Source of the DNA: Actinoplanes auranticolor | Lineage (GTDB): Bacteria; Actinomycetota; Actinomycetes; Mycobacteriales; Micromonosporaceae | Reading direction: 5' to 3' | NCBI RefSeq assembly: GCF_018332655.1 | Contig: NZ_BOQL01000099.1 | Location: forward strand, 1-64,000 | Length of the DNA stretch: 64,000 nt | Part shown: in pieces, positions 17,607 to 25,768 of the stretch | How the letters are laid out: every line of letters starts with the position of its first letter | Numbering within the stretch: position 1 is the first letter of the stretch | Position numbers and translations under genes: made by a program | Notes under the pieces: generated by a model | Databases searched by the model: none | Told to the model about the DNA's origin: nothing | The model's input: the letters and a program-made list of their open reading frames with translations, nothing else

Positions 17607-18338
17607 ATGAAAACCGTATCCGCGCAGCAGCTCGCGAAGGTCTTCGTCGAGATCGCCGACACGCTGGTCGACGAATTCGATCTGCTCGACTACATGCACA
17701 TGCTGACCGAACGGGTCGTCGAACTGACCGACGCGGCGGCCGCCGGCATGCTGCTCGCCGACCAGCGGGGCCGGCTCGAGTTCATCGCCGGTTCGGACGA
17801 GAACGTCAAACTGGTGGAACTGTTCCAGTTGCAGAACGAGCAAGGGCCCTGCCTGGAGGCGTTCGACTCCGGCGAGCCCGTCGTCAACGTGAACCTGGGC
17901 GAGGCCGGCGCCCGGTGGCCACGTTTCGCACCGCGCGCCGCCGCGGCCGGGTTCCAATCGGTGCACGCCTTCCCGATGCGGCTGCGCCGGCAGGTGATCG
18001 GAGCGCTGAACGTCTTCGGTGACACCTCTGGAAACGACTTCCAAGACGACGACATCGCGATCATGCAGGCTCTGGCGGACGCCGCCACCATCGGCCTGCT
18101 GCAGGAACGCACCGTCAGGCGCAGCGAGGCGCTCACCGAACAGCTGCAAGCAGCCTTGAACAGCCGGGTGATCATCGAACAGGCCAAGGGTGCGGTCGCG
18201 CAGGCCCGCGGCATCAGCGTCGACGAGGCGTTCACGGCCATCCGCGGCTACGCTCGGCGGCACAACCGCCGGTTGACCGAAATCGCCCAGAGTATCGTCA
18301 CCGACCCGGAGACCCTGCAGCAGATCTTCCCGCAATGA
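17607..18338 (+). CDS. GAF and ANTAR domain protein (second of two)
   Basis: 243 residues from an ATG with GGGAGGCAGG upstream. The GAF domain covers about residues 20-165 (NEQGPCLEAFDSGEPVVNV, FPMRLRRQVIGALNVFG). The C-terminal ANTAR domain has the hallmark IIEQAKGAVAQARGISVDEA and AIRGYARRHNRRLTEIAQSI. It diverges from the upstream paralogue but has the same order and spacing. The two probably form an operon of RNA-binding antiterminators. No obvious two-hairpin ANTAR target was identified beside them. Confidence 0.9.
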   Translation: MKTVSAQQLAKVFVEIADTLVDEFDLLDYMHMLTERVVELTDAAAAGMLLADQRGRLEFIAGSDENVKLVELFQLQNEQGPCLEAFDSGEPVVNVNLGEAGARWPRFAPRAAAAGFQSVHAFPMRLRRQVIGALNVFGDTSGNDFQDDDIAIMQALADAATIGLLQERTVRRSEALTEQLQAALNSRVIIEQAKGAVAQARGISVDEAFTAIRGYARRHNRRLTEIAQSIVTDPETLQQIFPQ

Positions 18339-18677
18339 GCCGGTCCGTGACGGGTGCCGGTCAGGCGCGCAGCGCGGGTGAGCATCGCCGGCCGCGGTGA
18401 GCATCCGGCCGATCTCGGGTCGTCGGCTCAGCGTGAGCGGCACAGTCCGGGCGACGTAGCGCAACCAGCTCCGGTCGTCGAGGCGGCGGAGCAGCAGCAT
18501 GCGTGGGTCGTCGGCTGTTCGCCTGGGTTCCCCGCCAACGGACCCGGTCCGGAGAAGGTTGTCATGGACTGCGGCGTCGATGTCGGTGCTGGACAGGTCT
18601 CAGACTTGAGGCGGAGTAGGCCAAGGTTGGATTCCCATGCGCCCGGGCGATGTCTCGCGCGCTACCGCTGCCCTGGA
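18339..18677. other. Intergenic stretch, no supported gene
   Basis: About 340 bases between the convergent ANTAR and response-regulator genes. The overlapping frames show no motif or ribosome site. A loose GC-rich repeat of CCGGTC near 18340-18365 might act as a terminator, but the pairing is poor. Confidence 0.4.
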
Positions 18678-19379
18678 TCACAGCAGCGCGTTCTCGTAGG
18701 CGTAGATGACGGCCTGGACCCGGTCGCGCAGCCCCAGTTTCGTCAGCAGGTGTGAGACGTGCGTCTTGACCGTCTGTTCCCCGACGTACAGGCGCCCCGC
18801 GATCTCCGCGTTGGAGTAGCCGCGGGCCACCTCCAGGAGAATCTCGCGTTCCCGGGTGGTCAACCGGTCGAGGTCCAGGGGCCGGCTCACGGTTGCCGGG
18901 GCGAGGCCGTCGGCGAATCGGGTCACCAGACGGCGGGTCACTGACGGGTCGATGAGTGCGTCTCCGCGGGCCACGACCCGGATGGCGTTGAGCAGTTCCT
19001 CGACGGGCATGCTCTTGAGGCAGAAGCCGCTGGTCCCGGCGCGCAGGCCCCGGTAGACGTAGCTGTCGTCGTCATAGGTGGTGAGCAGCATGATGCGGGT
19101 ATCAGTGCCGCGGGACAGGACGGTCTCGGCTGCGGTGAGGCCATCCATCCGGGGCATGCGTACGTCGAGGACCGCGACGTCCGGGCGTAGCCGTTCGATC
19201 TCGGTCACGGCGGCTTGTCCGTCGCCGACGTCGCCGACGCATTCGAGATCGGGCTGGGTCTCCAGGGCATTGCGGAACCCGGAGCGGAAGAACTCGTGGT
19301 CGTCGGCGAGCAGGACGCGGATCGAGATCGACAAGCTGAGGCGGTGAATCCGAAGGGGTCCTCGGTGGCTGTCGGCCAC
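18678..19379 (-). CDS. NarL/LuxR-family response regulator, orphan
   Basis: 233 residues from a GTG; a TTG 14 codons later (before SISIRVLLADD) is equally plausible because the extra residues are atypical. The receiver has DDHEFFR acidic residues, phospho-acceptor Asp in VAVLDVRMPRMDG, and the Lys of FCLKSM. The C-terminal LuxR-type helix-turn-helix reads LTTREREILLEVARG and VKTHVSHLLTKLGLRDRVQA. NarL regulators normally sit beside a HisKA_3 kinase; none is adjacent, so its partner is elsewhere or lost. It is divergent from the hydrolase-TetR operon. Confidence 0.9.
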   Translation of the reverse strand: MADSHRGPLRIHRLSLSISIRVLLADDHEFFRSGFRNALETQPDLECVGDVGDGQAAVTEIERLRPDVAVLDVRMPRMDGLTAAETVLSRGTDTRIMLLTTYDDDSYVYRGLRAGTSGFCLKSMPVEELLNAIRVVARGDALIDPSVTRRLVTRFADGLAPATVSRPLDLDRLTTREREILLEVARGYSNAEIAGRLYVGEQTVKTHVSHLLTKLGLRDRVQAVIYAYENALL

Positions 19380-19390
19380 GACATCATCGC

Positions 19391-19419
19391 TTGACGCATG
19401 AGGTTAACGTCATTAACCT
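19391..19419 (+). promoter_or_regulatory. Promoter of the hydrolase-tetR operon
   Basis: TTGACG at 19391-19396 and TAACCT at 19414-19419, 17 bases apart, make a good housekeeping-type promoter. The -10 element lies inside the right arm of the palindrome at 19400-19420, so a bound repressor would block it. The distance from the -10 element to the ATG at 19457 is 37 bases. Confidence 0.6.
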
Positions 19420-19438
19420 CTAGCAAACGCCGTTAACC
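19400..19438 (+). promoter_or_regulatory. TetR-type operator with three half-sites
   Basis: GAGGTTAA at 19400-19407 and TTAACCTC at 19413-19420 are perfect 8-base arms around CGTCA. A third half-site, CGTTAACC at 19431-19438, pairs with GGTTAACG at 19402-19409 as a wider inverted repeat. It stands in front of an operon whose second gene encodes a TetR regulator, so autorepression is the simple reading. Confidence 0.65.
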
Positions 19439-19456
19439 AATCCTGCGGAGGTTGTC

Positions 19457-20293
19457 ATGCCCGAGTCCTTGAGCATCGCCGGTAATAACCTCGCCTACGA
19501 GGTGACCGGGCACGGCCCGCTCGTCGTCCTGGCACACGGCATCGGCGACAGTCGGCATTCCTACCGGTTCCTCGCTCCAGCCCTGGCCGGCGCCGGGTAC
19601 CGGGTCGCCAACGTCGACATCCGCGGCTGCGGCGACTCCAGCCTGGGCTGGGACGGCTACAGCCGCACCGACATCGCGGGCGACCTCATCGCCGTCGTGC
19701 GCCACCTCGGCGGCCCCGCCGTGATCATCGGCCAGTCGATCAGCGGCGGCGCGGCGACCATCGCGGCGGCCACCGCGCCCGACCTGATCAACGGCGTCAT
19801 CGAGCTGGCGCCGTTCACCCGCGTACAACCCTTCGACCTCGGCGGGCTGATGCGGGTGAAGCGCTTCCGGACCGGTTACAGCCAGATGGGGCAGGTCATG
19901 GTCCTGGGAAGGCTGGCGAGCTGGAAGAAGTACCTCGATGTGGCATATCCGGCCAAGCCCGCCGACTGGGACGCCGAACTGAAGCGGATCGAGGCGAAGC
20001 TGAGCGAGCCCGGCCGGATGAAGGTCCTGCAGGCCATGTGCAAGACCAGCCCGACCGACGCCGGCGCGCAGCTGGCCAACGTCACCTGCCCGGTCCTGAT
20101 CGTCGAGGGCAGCCTCGACCCCGACTGGGCCGACCCCCGCGCCGAGGGCGAAAAGATCATCGCTGACCTGCCCAGGGGTCTCGGCCAGCTCGCCGTCATC
20201 GAGGGTGCCGGCCACTACCCGCACGCCCAGACACCGGATCAGGTCCTCGCGCTGGCCCGGCCCTTCCTCGACAAGACGCTGGCCAATGCCTAG
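19457..20293 (+). CDS. Alpha/beta-fold hydrolase
   Basis: 278 residues from an ATG with GGAGG 6 bases upstream. The oxyanion strand is LAHGIGDS (about 26). The nucleophile elbow is GQSISGG (Ser about 95), the acid is probably Asp in EGSLDPDWAD (about 220), and the His is in GAGHYPHAQ (about 255). The lid region is helical and Lys-rich. It is of the epoxide hydrolase/haloperoxidase/esterase superfamily and the substrate is not predictable. It overlaps the tetR gene by 8 bases, and both are likely controlled from the palindromic operator upstream. Confidence 0.9.
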   Translation: MPESLSIAGNNLAYEVTGHGPLVVLAHGIGDSRHSYRFLAPALAGAGYRVANVDIRGCGDSSLGWDGYSRTDIAGDLIAVVRHLGGPAVIIGQSISGGAATIAAATAPDLINGVIELAPFTRVQPFDLGGLMRVKRFRTGYSQMGQVMVLGRLASWKKYLDVAYPAKPADWDAELKRIEAKLSEPGRMKVLQAMCKTSPTDAGAQLANVTCPVLIVEGSLDPDWADPRAEGEKIIADLPRGLGQLAVIEGAGHYPHAQTPDQVLALARPFLDKTLANA

Positions 20294-20903
20294 GGCCCGG
20301 CTCACCCCGCTATCGGTCACCGAGGCCGGCGCCGCCCTGATCGACGAGATCGGCTTCGAGAACTTCAGCATGGGCCTGCTCGCCGAACGACTCGGAGTCA
20401 AGACTCCCGCGCTCTACAAGCACATCACCAGCCAGGCCGATCTGGTCCATCGCATCGCGGCCCGGGCCCTGGCCGAGTTCGCTGACGCCATTCGCGACGC
20501 CATCCAGGGCCGGGCCGGCAGCGACGCCCTTGCCGCCGGAGCACAGGCGATGCGGACCTACGTGCTGGAACACCCCGGCCAGTACGCGACCGCCGATGCT
20601 GCCGCTGCCCGCCCGACCGGACCCGACGACCCGATCATCCCCGCCGTCGAGCGGGTCGTCGCCTCCTGGGCGGCCATGCTGCGCGGCTACCACCTGGACT
20701 CCAGTCAGGAGATCCACGCCCTGCGGATGCTCCGCAGCGCCCTGCACGGGTTCTCGACCCAGGAAGCAGCGGGCGGGTTCCAGATCGACGCATCCATCGA
20801 CGACAGCTTCACCTGGATGATCAATTTTCTCGACCGCGGCCTGCAAGACATCACCGCCACCGCCACCGCCACCACCACCACCACCAGCAGCAGCGCCCGC
20901 TGA
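20286..20903 (+). CDS. TetR-family transcriptional repressor
   Basis: 205 residues. The start is the ATG that overlaps the hydrolase stop (8 bases). The N-terminal helix-turn-helix is GFENFSMGLLAERLGVKTPA followed by LYKHITSQADL (residues about 25-55), the usual TetR form. The C-terminal domain is of the TetR_C_33/WHG type, with a Trp-rich helix AVERVVASWAAMLRGY. The protein ends in a Thr/Ala/Ser tail encoded by an ACC/GCC run at 20850-20890, a low-complexity extension probably added by slippage. It should bind the palindrome at 19400-19438. Confidence 0.9.
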   Translation: MPRARLTPLSVTEAGAALIDEIGFENFSMGLLAERLGVKTPALYKHITSQADLVHRIAARALAEFADAIRDAIQGRAGSDALAAGAQAMRTYVLEHPGQYATADAAAARPTGPDDPIIPAVERVVASWAAMLRGYHLDSSQEIHALRMLRSALHGFSTQEAAGGFQIDASIDDSFTWMINFLDRGLQDITATATATTTTTSSSAR

Positions 20904-21002
20904 CGGATCGTCGACGAACACGACCACATCCTCGCGGAGGACCGACATCAGCATCACCCGCGCACCCACGAGCACCCGGACACCACCACTCGGCGGCCAC
21001 TG

Positions 21003-21448
21003 ATGGTGAACATCGACGAAGAGCCCGAAGAGACCCGGATCGAGCGGCACGCGAGCTGGGCCGAGCTGTTCTTCGACCTCGTGGCGGTGCTGTTCCTGGC
21101 TCTGTGGCTGGCCTGGACGACGTTCATGCTGTACGGCAACGTCGCCGCCGGCCGGGCCAGCGTGCTGCGGCTGATGGTCGCCATGTTCGGCTTGTCCGTC
21201 GTCTACGGATACGCCGGCCTGCCGCACCTACGCGCCGGCGGGATCCCCACCCGCGCCGCCCTCGGTCTGCAGGCATCACGACCCCGCTCCTGCTCGGTCT
21301 GCTCGCCACCGCTATGAGCGGTCGAACGCTCGTGATCTACCTGGCCCTGACAGTCCTGGCCCACCTCTGGTTCGAACGACGACTCACCCCCCGATCCCGA
21401 CCGATGAAGCTCCCGGCCGCCGGGTGGCTCATGAGCCCCTTCCAGTGA
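21003..21448 (+). pseudogene. Second ltrA-type remnant
   Basis: The frame opens like an LtrA protein, ERHASWAELFFDLVAV, but then jumps straight to LALWLAWTTFMLYGNVAAG. It omits one or two membrane helices expected between them. Near 21270-21290 the sequence changes frame and continues as TPLLLGLLATAMSGRTLVIY and LALTVLAHLWFERRL, resembling the C-terminus. The internal deletion plus frameshift mean no full protein can be made. It is about 7 kb from the other broken ltrA. Confidence 0.65.
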
Positions 21449-21611
21449 GCCGGCCGTCGCAATCGTCCAGGCGGGGCTGTACGAGCTTGACACCTCCTGG
21501 GCGCAAACACCCTCACCCGCGACATCCGCCACCTCTGAAACCGCCGTGGCTCACCCTCCGAACACACCTCTCCCTTCAAACGCGACTGACCAATTGGTTA
21601 CGTAGACGGAA

Positions 21612-22316
21612 ATGGAACACATCATGAAACCGCTCCGCCCCCTCGCCGCTGCCACCTTCATCCTGGGCGCGGCAATCTATCTCGCCGCCGAAGCGATCAC
21701 GGCCGCGGCATGGAAATCGCCCAGCTACAGCTACGCCGACAACTGGATCAGCGACCTCGGATCCGCAACGCCCGGCGTGTTCCAAGGCCGCGAACTCAAC
21801 TCGCCGCTGAACGTGGTCATGAACACCGGATTCATCGTTCAGGGCCTCCTCTTCGGGATGGCCGCCGTGCTGCTGTCGCGCACAATGAGCGGGCGGTCCC
21901 GGACCTTCACCGCAGTGACGGGGGTCGTGACCATGATCGGCTACATCCTGGTCGGAACCTTCCACGGCTCTCTCCAGGCGCAGCAGAACGGCACGCTTGC
22001 CCTGCACTTCACCGGAGCCACGCTGGCGATCGTCGGCGGGAACGTCCTCGCGCTCGTCCTGGGCATCCACTGGCGCAAGACTCCCGGGACGCGGCTGATC
22101 GGCCTCGTCAGCATCGTCCTCGGAGCGTTCGGCCTGGTCTCCGTAACCGCTCTCTTCCTCACCTTCGATGCCGGCCTGCCCTCGGGTGCGATCGAACGCG
22201 GCTCCGTCTACACCATCGTCATCTGGCAACTCGCCGTCGCCGTCGCCCTCCTGCGCACCCGGGCCGACTCCGGCGCACCCCACGTAGGCGCGACCAAGGC
22301 ATCCACCAGCAACTGA
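21612..22316 (+). CDS. DUF998 family multi-pass membrane protein
   Basis: 234 residues with about seven hydrophobic segments. The family signature is the loop SYSYADNWISDLGS...GRELNSPLNVVMNTGFI between helices 1 and 2, which DUF998 proteins share. Function is unknown. The ATG at 21612 is used; a second ATG 12 bases on (MKPLRPL) is possible. A 10-base perfect palindrome ACCAATTGGT lies at 21589-21598, 14 bases before the start. The gene converges on the large surface-protein gene. Confidence 0.85.
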   Translation: MEHIMKPLRPLAAATFILGAAIYLAAEAITAAAWKSPSYSYADNWISDLGSATPGVFQGRELNSPLNVVMNTGFIVQGLLFGMAAVLLSRTMSGRSRTFTAVTGVVTMIGYILVGTFHGSLQAQQNGTLALHFTGATLAIVGGNVLALVLGIHWRKTPGTRLIGLVSIVLGAFGLVSVTALFLTFDAGLPSGAIERGSVYTIVIWQLAVAVALLRTRADSGAPHVGATKASTSN

Positions 22317-22393
22317 CCCGCCCCCTCCCCATCTCGTTCTCCGGCCAGGCCGTCCGTGAATCTCGGGGCTCATCTCGGTGCCTTGTCCGCGGT

Positions 22394-22414
22394 GGGTGGT
22401 CCTCCGGACCGCCC
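22394..22414. terminator. Candidate bidirectional terminator
   Basis: GGGTGGTCC at 22394-22402 and GGACCGCCC at 22406-22414 pair over 9 bases with one G-T pair, between two convergent stop codons (22316 and 22425). The 3-base loop would open to a slightly larger one. No T-run is present. Confidence 0.4.
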
Positions 22415-22424
22415 CGCGACGTCA

Positions 22425-25400
22425 TCAGATGGCGGTCAGGGTGAGGACGCCGGTGTAGGTGCCCGCCGCGGTGTCGGTCGGCACACTCAGCTTCAGGGCC
22501 GCGTCGAGCTGGGCAGTGCCCCGGCCGGCACCGCCCGGCGCAGTCGCGAGCGGGGCACTGGCGCCGAGACCCGCGGTGGGCCGGCCGGAAACATCCGGTG
22601 CGGTGACCGGCCCGGCCACCACGCCCTGCTGATCACCCTGCTGCACGACCGACGGCGTCCAGCCGAGGTAACCGCCGGTGAACGCCTTGCCGTCGGAGGT
22701 GCGGAATCCGTCGGCCATCTGCCCTGAGGCGCTCCAGCCGGGCCGGCCGGAACGGGTGTCGGTGACGGTCACCGGCTTCAGCGCGCCGGTGCTCTCCCAC
22801 CGATCACCCGAGGCGTTCAGCTCAGCCGCCGGCAGTGTGACAGCACGGTCCCCGTCGTCGACGCTGATCACCAGCGCACCGTCGGTCTCGCTGATCGTCG
22901 CGGTCACCGACTTCGACGCGCTGCCGCCCTGCTGGCCGGCGGCCACCTTGAGGGTCACCGCCGTGCTGGTGGCCACCACCGTGTCGCCGTCGTACAACGT
23001 GACCTGGTACTGGGCTCCGCTCAGTTCCCGGGTGGCGGTGAAACCGTACGCCGCGCCGGTTTCGCCGCCGACGGGGGAGAAGTCCGCGTCGCCGGGCCGC
23101 TTGGCGAACCACTGGTACGTGGTCAGCGGGCCCTGCGGGGACTGGACGGCCTGCAGTGTGACTGCGTCGCCCGGCTGGTACTCGCCGTCGGACAGCCCCG
23201 ATACGGAGAGCGTCGGGCCCGGCTCACCGGCGCCGGTCACTCGCAGCACCACCGGCGTGGACTCGACGTACTTACGGCCGTCGTCGAAGGTGAGCCGGGC
23301 GAAGACTGTCGCGCCGTCGAGCTCGGCTGCGGCGGTCAGCGACAGCTGCGCGCTGTTCTGACCCGGCACCACCTGCGGGGTGTCCTCGCCGCGTTTCTGC
23401 GCGTACCACTCCCAGCGGGTCAGCACCGACGCCGGCGAGACCGAGGCGGTCAGCTGCACGTTCTCACCGGCCCGGTAACTGTCGGCCAGCCCGCCGACGG
23501 TGACCTTCTGCCGCGGTGCCGCACCGTGGTCGTCCACGTAGATCGTCGCCGGCTCGCTGGTGGCCAGCAGCTCACCGGCGGCCGTACGCAGCTCGGCCTT
23601 GACCTGAGTGCCGTCCAGGGCCTGCTCGGCGGGGACCTCGTGGGTCGCTGCCGTGATCTTCTCCATCACGACGAAGTCGGCCTGGTCGGCGCGCTTCCAC
23701 AGCCACCGGTAGGTGTCGGTGTCACCGGCCGCCGGGTCGGCGGAAGCGCTGAGCCGGACCGGGCTGCCCTGGTGGTAGTGGCCGGAGAGGGAGTCCAGGA
23801 ACAGCATCTGCTCGCCCGGCGCGGCGTCGGTGACCCGCAACTGCTTGTGGGCGCCCGCGACGGAGTACCCGCCGGCCGCGTCCATCGCCCAGACCGACAG
23901 CCACTTGCCGTCCAGGTCCGCGGTGACCGGCAGCTCGAGCGACCCCGAGGTGGCGTCGGGGATGGGGGTGAACGCCGTGTCGTCGCTGAGAGCCCATTCG
24001 TAGACCACGTCGTCGCGGGCGGGGTACAGCTCGGAGCTAGCTTCCAGGGTGTCCCCGGCACGGTAGACCGTGCGGACGCCGGACAGCATGAGCTCCCGGT
24101 AGAGAATCTCCGCCAGGAAGGCGGGGGAGCGGCCGATCACCGTGCCGGCGGCGTCGAGGATCTCGTACGCCCATTCGTTCTGGTTGAGCCAGCCGGAGTC
24201 GATCGTGTAAGCGCCGGGAGTGCCGGGAACAGGTTCGGGCAGCCCGTACTCCGGCACAGGCGTCCACTCGGCACCGCCGGGCACGATGCGGCTGACCCAT
24301 CGGCTGGTCTCGCCGTCGGTCAGCGGGCGGTGCTCGACCGAGACCCGCACCGGGTCACCGCCGTAGTAGCGGGCCTGCAGGCCGGTGATCACGACCGGTT
24401 CGCCGGTTCCGGTGTTGGGCCCGTCGACGCGCAGGGTGCGCCGACCGCTCTCCTGCACCGTCTTGTTCTTCGCGTCGACGATCTCCACCCAGACCTCGGC
24501 CTCGTCGAGCGCGACGGTCGCGTCCCGGCGGAACCGGTCGGTCTCGCCCACGACGTATTCGGTGGTCTGCCCGGCGGTGCGGATGATCCACCGCCACTTC
24601 TCGCCGTCGTCCAGAGTGGCACCCACGATCCGCAGATCGATCTGCTCGCCCGCGGTGTAGCGGTCCGCGACGCCGGTGATGGCGAAGACCTCGCCGCCGG
24701 CCCGCTCGGTCACCGTGACCGTCACCGGATCCGAGGCCGACCGGGCGAACCGGTTGAGCACCTGGGGCACGAAGCGCGCGCTCAGCGACCGGCTGCCCAG
24801 CGGCAGGTCGCCGGTGGCCAAGGTGGCTTGCCCGCCGGATACCGCGGCGTGCCCGAGAACGGTGCCGCCGTCGAGGAACTCCACCCAGCCGGGGGCGTCC
24901 TGGGGTGTGACCGTGGCGTCGAGCGTGACGCGGTCACCGGCCACGACGGTGGTGGCGCTCGCCCGCAGAGCGACCGTGGTCCCGGCCGCCGCGGGCAGTC
25001 CGCCGACCACGAACGTGTAGACGGCCTGCGCCGTCTGCTGTTCGCCGCTTACGGTGACTGTGGCCCGCACGCTGATCCGGTAGGTGCCCGCGGTGGTGAA
25101 AGCCCAGTTGGCGTGCATGTGCGTGCGGCCGACGGCGAACGACTTCAAACCGTCCTCGTCGGAGGACCACAGGCGCTTGGCCCCGCCGAAACCGCCGGCG
25201 GTGAACAACTCGACGCTGCCCGGCCCCTCGAGGCCGGTCAGGGTGAACGTGGTCTGGTTGCCCTCGATCGCACCGGCCGGCACCGACTCGGTGGAGAAGC
25301 CGGGCCACAAGCGTCCGGGTCCGGGGTTGGACTCCGGTGCGATCCACACCTCACTGCCGGCCGGAGCGAGGAACTCGTACCCGGCCGGCACGGTGGCCTT

Positions 25401-25694
25401 CGCGTCGTCGGCCAGGTGGAACCAGATGTCCTCGGCGGCGAAACGGGTGCCGTTGCCTTCCGCGACGTCGGCTTTCGACGCCAGGGCCAGCCGGCCGTCG
25501 TCGAGGAACGTGGAGACCGCGTCGGTGTGCACTCCGGCGATGATCCGGTGCTCACGCGGCTGCGGAGCCGGCCCTTCGGCTGCGGTCGCGGTCGACGCCG
25601 GAGACAGTACGACGGCGACACCTACGGTGATCACCGCCAGAGCCCCCGCTCTGCGGCGGGGCAGAGCGGGCGCCCGGCGGCGCAGTGATTTCAT
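22425..25694 (-). CDS. Large anchor-M surface protein with Ig-like repeats and WxL-like C-terminus
   Basis: 1,089 residues from the ATG (a GTG 9 bases upstream is also possible). An Arg-rich signal peptide ends near ATAAEG. A choice-of-anchor-M domain spans about 45-235, with GVHTDAV, the LWPGF core and the HxH motif THMHANWAF. A bacterial Ig-like domain (about 245-335) and several 100-residue repeats follow, each starting with a (S/T)GxxxxYxxG element. The last 165 residues end AGTYTGVLTLTAI, close to the WxL domain's distal motif but with Leu for Trp. It is probably secreted and peptidoglycan-bound and belongs to the transporter-associated surface protein group (TIGR03773-like). It is the last gene of the anchored-transporter array. 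Confidence 0.85.
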   Translation of the reverse strand: MKSLRRRAPALPRRRAGALAVITVGVAVVLSPASTATAAEGPAPQPREHRIIAGVHTDAVSTFLDDGRLALASKADVAEGNGTRFAAEDIWFHLADDAKATVPAGYEFLAPAGSEVWIAPESNPGPGRLWPGFSTESVPAGAIEGNQTTFTLTGLEGPGSVELFTAGGFGGAKRLWSSDEDGLKSFAVGRTHMHANWAFTTAGTYRISVRATVTVSGEQQTAQAVYTFVVGGLPAAAGTTVALRASATTVVAGDRVTLDATVTPQDAPGWVEFLDGGTVLGHAAVSGGQATLATGDLPLGSRSLSARFVPQVLNRFARSASDPVTVTVTERAGGEVFAITGVADRYTAGEQIDLRIVGATLDDGEKWRWIIRTAGQTTEYVVGETDRFRRDATVALDEAEVWVEIVDAKNKTVQESGRRTLRVDGPNTGTGEPVVITGLQARYYGGDPVRVSVEHRPLTDGETSRWVSRIVPGGAEWTPVPEYGLPEPVPGTPGAYTIDSGWLNQNEWAYEILDAAGTVIGRSPAFLAEILYRELMLSGVRTVYRAGDTLEASSELYPARDDVVYEWALSDDTAFTPIPDATSGSLELPVTADLDGKWLSVWAMDAAGGYSVAGAHKQLRVTDAAPGEQMLFLDSLSGHYHQGSPVRLSASADPAAGDTDTYRWLWKRADQADFVVMEKITAATHEVPAEQALDGTQVKAELRTAAGELLATSEPATIYVDDHGAAPRQKVTVGGLADSYRAGENVQLTASVSPASVLTRWEWYAQKRGEDTPQVVPGQNSAQLSLTAAAELDGATVFARLTFDDGRKYVESTPVVLRVTGAGEPGPTLSVSGLSDGEYQPGDAVTLQAVQSPQGPLTTYQWFAKRPGDADFSPVGGETGAAYGFTATRELSGAQYQVTLYDGDTVVATSTAVTLKVAAGQQGGSASKSVTATISETDGALVISVDDGDRAVTLPAAELNASGDRWESTGALKPVTVTDTRSGRPGWSASGQMADGFRTSDGKAFTGGYLGWTPSVVQQGDQQGVVAGPVTAPDVSGRPTAGLGASAPLATAPGGAGRGTAQLDAALKLSVPTDTAAGTYTGVLTLTAI
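22438..23210 (-). repeat. Duplicated C-terminal module, copy 1
   Basis: The last 260 or so codons of this gene (from SDGEYQPGDAVTLQAVQSPQ to the stop) closely resemble the last 260 codons of the gene at 33851-35320. Identical stretches such as DRWESTGALKPVTVTDTR and LDAALKLSVPTDTAAGTYTG are shared. The two copies are direct repeats about 11 kb apart that bracket the transporter array. Confidence 0.8.
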
Positions 25695-25768
25695 GACGGT
25701 CACCAGGACCTGCTTTCGGTGAAGGGTGGGTGAAGGGGTGCGAGGAGGCGTGACTGGTCGCGGGCTCG

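Noticed and set aside
20850..20899. ACC/GCC/CAC-rich run at the end of the tetR gene as a possible short tandem repeat array
   Set aside because: It encodes the Thr/Ala/Ser tail of the TetR protein and shows no spacer-repeat structure, so it is simple low-complexity coding sequence.
21589..21598. Palindrome ACCAATTGGT upstream of the DUF998 gene
   Set aside because: Ten bases only, no second copy nearby and no regulator gene to pair with; too short to call an operator.
23526..25688. 720-codon plus-strand frame opposite the large surface protein
   Set aside because: Shadow frame of a low-stop GC-rich gene; the minus-strand reading has a signal peptide, anchor-M motifs and repeats.
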